Source: Rhytidiadelphus loreus
Taxonomy: Eukaryota > Streptophyta > Bryopsida > Hypnales > Hylocomiaceae
DNA length: 64,000 nt
Assembly (NCBI GenBank): GCA_947034895.1
Contig: OX344764.1
Coordinates: 39,434,935-39,498,934, forward strand
Direction: 5' to 3'
In this document: in pieces, positions 59,851 through 64,000 of the stretch
Layout: every line of letters starts with the position of its first letter
Position numbering within the stretch: position 1 is the stretch's first letter
Notes under the pieces: generated by a model
Databases searched by the model: none
The model's input: only the letters and a program-made list of their open reading frames with translations
Told to the model about the DNA's origin: nothing
Translations under genes and position numbers: made by a program

Positions 59851-62409
59851 CTACTATCTTAAATTTTAATTTTAGTAGTTTAATTTAATCCCTAAAAGAC
59901 TGTAATGATGTTCAAATTTCAATGAATACATGAATGTAAACATGTCCCAAGCACATGTCACACCAAATCTTTGTTCTTCATCCATTTCAATATTTGTAGA
60001 TAGTTGTGTTGGTTCTCTTACATTTGTATGGCATAGATTTTTACAAATCACTTTTACAAATATTCTATAGTTCAAAGGAATATAAGTATTTATAACCACA
60101 AAAACAAACTTTTAAGTTCAAAGATGATCCATCAAAAACGACTTCAACAAATATATGAAGTAAAAATCTCAAAAAAAACACCATAATTAAAACTAAATAC
60201 TTTGAACTCGAAGTAGTGACTAGTCATGTGAAAATTTCAAATATTCAGTCTATTGTAGATTTATGAAATAATTTTTTTATTTTTGGATTCTAAATTTAAT
60301 TCAGATACCCGTCCAACATTGGTTTTGACAATGAATAGTCAAGCTTTCATCTTCAAATTATCCCATATCCTTTGAAGATTCATCATGGACAATGAATTTC
60401 ATTATAAAAATAACCTCTCTACCCTAGGTTCTCATCAAATGCCAATGACATTGTTATTTGAATCACTTAATTGTAGATTTGTTTTTCTGTGTTACAACTT
60501 GGTCGTAACTTCTAAGCTTAGAAACCCTAAACCTAGGAAGGGGAGCCCACCTCGATTGGTTACAAAACCAAGGTAATTATGGTGGTTGGAATTTCAGAGG
60601 CTTGTTTCTCACATCCTACACAAAATAGTGAAATTAGGTTGCCCCAGACTATAGTTGACCATGTCTGAAAGTGTTAGATATGAGAAATTAGTGTGGGGCA
60701 ACCTAATTTCACTATTTTGTGTAGTGAGAGGGGATTGTTTCTCACATCACATATTGTTAATAAGAACGAAGGTTTCTGAGTAGAAATTCTCTTGCTTCTG
60801 ATACTCTCGGAATGTAATCTTTCTAATGTTAGCAGGCATGGATGGTGAGTGTAATCTCTTGTGCACAATCATGCAATGTGTGAGTTTTGCCAAATCAGAA
60901 GCAATGACTTAAAAATGAAAGCTTGGAGTGTCGACATGATTACGATCAATGTAACCAGATTCTAAGATTCCAGTACTAGGAATAGCTTGGTGCACCTAGT
61001 TGGAGTTCATTTGAGGGCTAGTTGGAGGTTGGTACATTGAAAATTGTGTCAAAAATCACATCGCACGCCATGCCCAAGCCGCAGCATTTGGCAATGCCTT
61101 CTCCAAATTTTGGTGTGGTCGACCATTATTTTTTCCTTGGTGTGCCTACTGTGGAGTAGAAATTTAGCTTGGGTCCACCCATTGCCCATGTCTCAGCTCC
61201 TTGGCCCCTTGCTGTAGGGTTGCTCTTAATATTGAACGTAGAAGCTCCCATTCCTATTTATTTAAGCAATTTTGCATAGTTGGAAGCATCTTTTGCTAAA
61301 AAAATAAATACTTTTATAGTATTAGCAATTGAAAAGCGTGAATTTAAAAAAAATAAAAAAAATAGGGATGAGGCATTTGTTTTCTATGAATTTTCAAAGG
61401 AGAGCTCTTTAGGGTACCCAAAACCACACTTTAGTAAAGCAACCTTGATTTTGACACAAAATTTTAAAAAAATCAACATTCACTAACCACAATTAAGTAT
61501 GGGGACACTTTAAGGGAATTCTATAATGAATCAATGGGTACATTGATTTAAATGGGTGCTTCTACTTTAATACTTGATAGTGTATAAGGTAGAACTGCCT
61601 AGTACCATCATCTAGACATTCAATTCCATCACCTACATGATCCTCCCAATTGCATCAATGGCCCATCTATTACCACAATCTTTACAACCCTCTATCATGA
61701 TGGCAATTCACTACACATCAACCCATGCTTTAACAAGGGTTTGCTCGTGCGTCAACAAGGCTTTATTCATAGTTTAAAATTTCAGCTTTGAAAAATCATA
61801 GAAAATTCACTTCTTCTTAATATGTCTTCATTCTTTTTGCAATCGACTTCTCTCAAGCTTTTCAATCTTTGACAAATATGAGAGTTAACAAATAGCTTCT
61901 CCAAAGTACCTCCAAAGTACCTCCAAAGTACCCAGATAGCAAATCAGTGTGGTAATGAGCAGCAGTTCTACCTTAATTATTTTATGGGAGTGCAATTTCC
62001 ATAAACACATACTCCCAATGAGATTTCAACGTTGATGGAGGTTGGCTGCATTCCCGAGCACAGACCCCCCCTGTCCACGCCGAAAGTTCAGTCGGCAACA
62101 AGTGGTAAGTAGGCTCTGAAACCTAATCTACGTTTCACGTCATTAGACGAAAGCCCAAAGAATTGACGTGCAAATCAAAGGGAGAGCTGAGGAGTGAGGA
62201 CCTCACGGGGAACTCATTGATAAGTTAAATAACTTATATCCAGCCAACAATGGTGCACATGAATTAAGCTGAAAAACACCCATCCCTCACAAGTAATTTT
62301 TATTTATTGAACAAGTCCCCCAAAGTGCAATTCAGCCGTCTCCATACTTAAATGCAGTTCGTGAATCGGTGGTTCTCTACATTCTGGTTTTATAATTAAG
62401 CTATTTCAC
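59851..62409. other. AT-rich intergenic DNA
   Basis: No gene is recognised. It contains the hairpin at 60616-60724. Open frames of 60-75 codons are AT-driven. A triple 'tccaaagtacc' lies near 61900-61932. Confidence 0.6.
60616..60724. repeat. Hairpin with 31-bp perfect arms
   Basis: The arm at 60616-60646 (ctacacaaaatagtgaaatt then aggttgcccca) is exactly inverted at 60694-60724, with a 47-nt loop. The 14-bp sequence ttgtttctcacatc occurs just outside on both sides (about 60603 and 60737), as a direct repeat. The geometry fits a MITE with a target duplication or a small-RNA precursor; the perfect pairing favours the former. Confidence 0.8.
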
Positions 62410-62615
62410 GGTGTCAATGGCCTAAGGAGTTTCCACTTAAAAAATTCATACTAGTACTTACATGTCTTATGCAAAAATGATCATTTATCCTTAAAAAGTT
62501 CACGATTTTCAATTACGTATACTACAAAAATACTTTTTCTTGAGAAAGGTGCCTCCAAGTATGTTGAATTGCTTACTTACTTTGACGGTTATGGGGTTAT
62601 GGGTGTTTTCACCTT
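62410..62615 (+). repeat. Dispersed ~200-bp repeat, copy 3
   Basis: Carries 'aaaaattcata', 'gttcacgattttca', 'ggtgcctccaagtatgttga', 'attgctta', 'gacggttatggggttatggg', 'tgttttcacctta', matching the copies at 45905 and 46790 in order. Most diverged of the three. Confidence 0.65.
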
Positions 62616-63684
62616 AAGTTAAGTGAGGTTTTATGTGGGCAACCGGCGGGACTGCTCCTATTCTTACGTTTCCCTGCACATTAGTTCTCCCTGTTTGGAG
62701 AGTTTTTGGAGGATGGACGGATCTTGCTCTTCTTGCAGCACTTGCAGCTCTTCTGAGAACGGTGAGTTTCTTTGGAGGTTTGGCTGATCATGGAGGGGAT
62801 GTGGGAGTCTGTAAGTTAAGTTAGTTGTCGTTCAAACACCATACTAAGTTACAAACAGTAAGTGAAACCTTCTTATCATGTGCCCAGTTGCCCATTCTCT
62901 CCTTGCTGAAAACACAGAAATGGGTAATTCACCGTCGTTTGAAACCTCTACGTATTCAGTTGGGTTCAAATTGTACTCTCGTGTCTTGTATTTATAACAT
63001 GCATTGAACCCAAACCGACATTGACACCCACATGTGGTAGAATCTGTGATGGGAGGAGCTGGGGGGCTTCTCGTGCCAAATTGCTCTATCTAAGTATCTG
63101 GCAGCTCCGTTTGAATCGTCTTGCATGTTGATATATGTGTAATTGGGTGTCATTTTGAACCATTTCAAGAAGAGTTGTGTCGGTGTTGTTTCCAAACTTG
63201 TTTTGGATCCTTGAATGTTGTCGGTGGGATGAGCAGAAGGTTATGATCTCACATACTCAGAGGATCGAGCCTTTGGTATTGCGACTGCTATGTCATATTG
63301 CTTGGATCCCTTTGTCCGATTGGATTCTGAAGGCTATCGCTTTTCCATGAGCTGGCACACCATTTCATTAGCAGTTACATAACCGTCATCTGATTTATTT
63401 CGTCTAGAAAGCTTGTTGCATGACCACACAAGCTTTGTCAAGGATTCAGAAAGAGCGAACAGTACTTGGATCAATTCGACTCCTCATGAGCCAGTTTAAG
63501 ACGCTTTCTTTGCACAAAAAAGACTGAAAGTAACCAAAATTCTTGTACACGATCTGTTGAATTGCTCATTGTTTCTGTGGGATCGGTTTTCGTTTTCTTC
63601 TTCCACTTGGCCGTTGAAACGAAATTCGTTGTGTTTCTTTACAAAATTAGGGTTTCGCTACACTTTGCACTCCGTTGGTTGGTC
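62616..63684. other. Terminal intergenic DNA
   Basis: Base composition is less AT-rich than the preceding kilobases. A 63-codon frame at 62633-62824 and others have no domain content. The tract could be an upstream region of a gene beyond the window, but nothing here proves it. Confidence 0.4.
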
Positions 63685-63905
63685 CTCCCTCGGTCTCGAA
63701 ATAAGTGACCATTTTGAGTAGGTCATACGGAGGCATTCTTGTGTCCAATTTTATTTAGATGCGATGAACACATGCAATGTTCTTCATTGATTCTGGTGCT
63801 ATTATGAATTTAGAACCTGTTTGAGTTATGTTTTTCACAGTATGATCAATGAAGTTGGTATCAACAAAACTGCAGACACTTAAAATCAGGACGGGACGGA
63901 GGGAG
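63685..63905. mobile_element. Stowaway-like (Tc1/mariner) MITE
   Basis: The right end, acgggacggagggag followed by TA, is the well-known CTCCCTCCGTCCC terminus of Stowaway MITEs read outward. The left end, ctccctcggtctcgaaataa, is the matching but mutated terminus, followed by the characteristic 'aagtgacc'. The element is 221 bp with no coding capacity. The left TA target base pair is not preserved. Confidence 0.6.
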
Positions 63906-64000
63906 TATATGAATGTATTGGTTGGCCGATGGTGTCAACTTTTGAGAAAAGAAACAGTATTATAACTAGCAGTGTCTTTTTATGGTGTTTCCATCCCTCT

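Noticed and set aside
60616..60724. A confident microRNA gene call
   Set aside because: The arms pair perfectly over 31 bp, without the bulges typical of miRNA precursors, and flanking direct repeats point to an inserted element.

Overview
The window is nuclear DNA of a plant. It has intron-containing genes with short coding exons, a plant-type F-box gene, an MSH3 gene with a PCNA-binding N-terminus, and large AT-rich intergenic tracts packed with miniature transposons. The gene set and the hAT remnant would fit a seed-free land plant or another streptophyte, but I cannot name the species from sequence alone.

Four protein genes can be supported with exon structures that keep frame: an F-box/kelch-like gene (17463-19107, +, 2 exons, 378 codons, GC-AG intron); MSH3 (35927-27775, -, 15 exons, 1288 codons); a membrane-anchored C3HC4 RING protein (40041-38919, -, 2 coding exons, 242 codons); and a secreted PNP/UDP-phosphorylase-superfamily protein (51669-55719, +, 7 exons, 419 codons). 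A decayed hAT-type transposase lies at 57715-58563. The four genes have unrelated roles (ubiquitin ligation twice, mismatch repair, extracellular nucleoside-type enzyme) and I see no cluster logic joining them.

Layout: 1-14.7 kb is AT-rich repeat territory with one GC-richer island (5.4-6.4 kb). 14.9-17.4 kb is a GC-richer zone leading into the F-box gene. 20.5-27.1 kb is a nest of repeats. MSH3 fills 27.8-35.9 kb. 36-38.9 kb is AT-rich with a very long palindrome. The RING gene and its duplicated upstream DNA occupy 38.9-42.4 kb. 42.4-51 kb is repeats. The PNP-like gene follows, then the hAT relic, then nested inverted-repeat elements and AT-rich DNA to the end.

The most interesting signal is not a gene. 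It is a set of inverted-repeat elements bounded on both sides by TTAA, with termini starting CCC (consensus near CCCCTAAAGGACC). They come in at least two size classes, abut each other through a shared TTAA, nest in each other, include a giant foldback, and one has a paralogous empty site inside this window. That is the signature of piggyBac-type transposition, which is not usually associated with land plants. No transposase for them is visible here.
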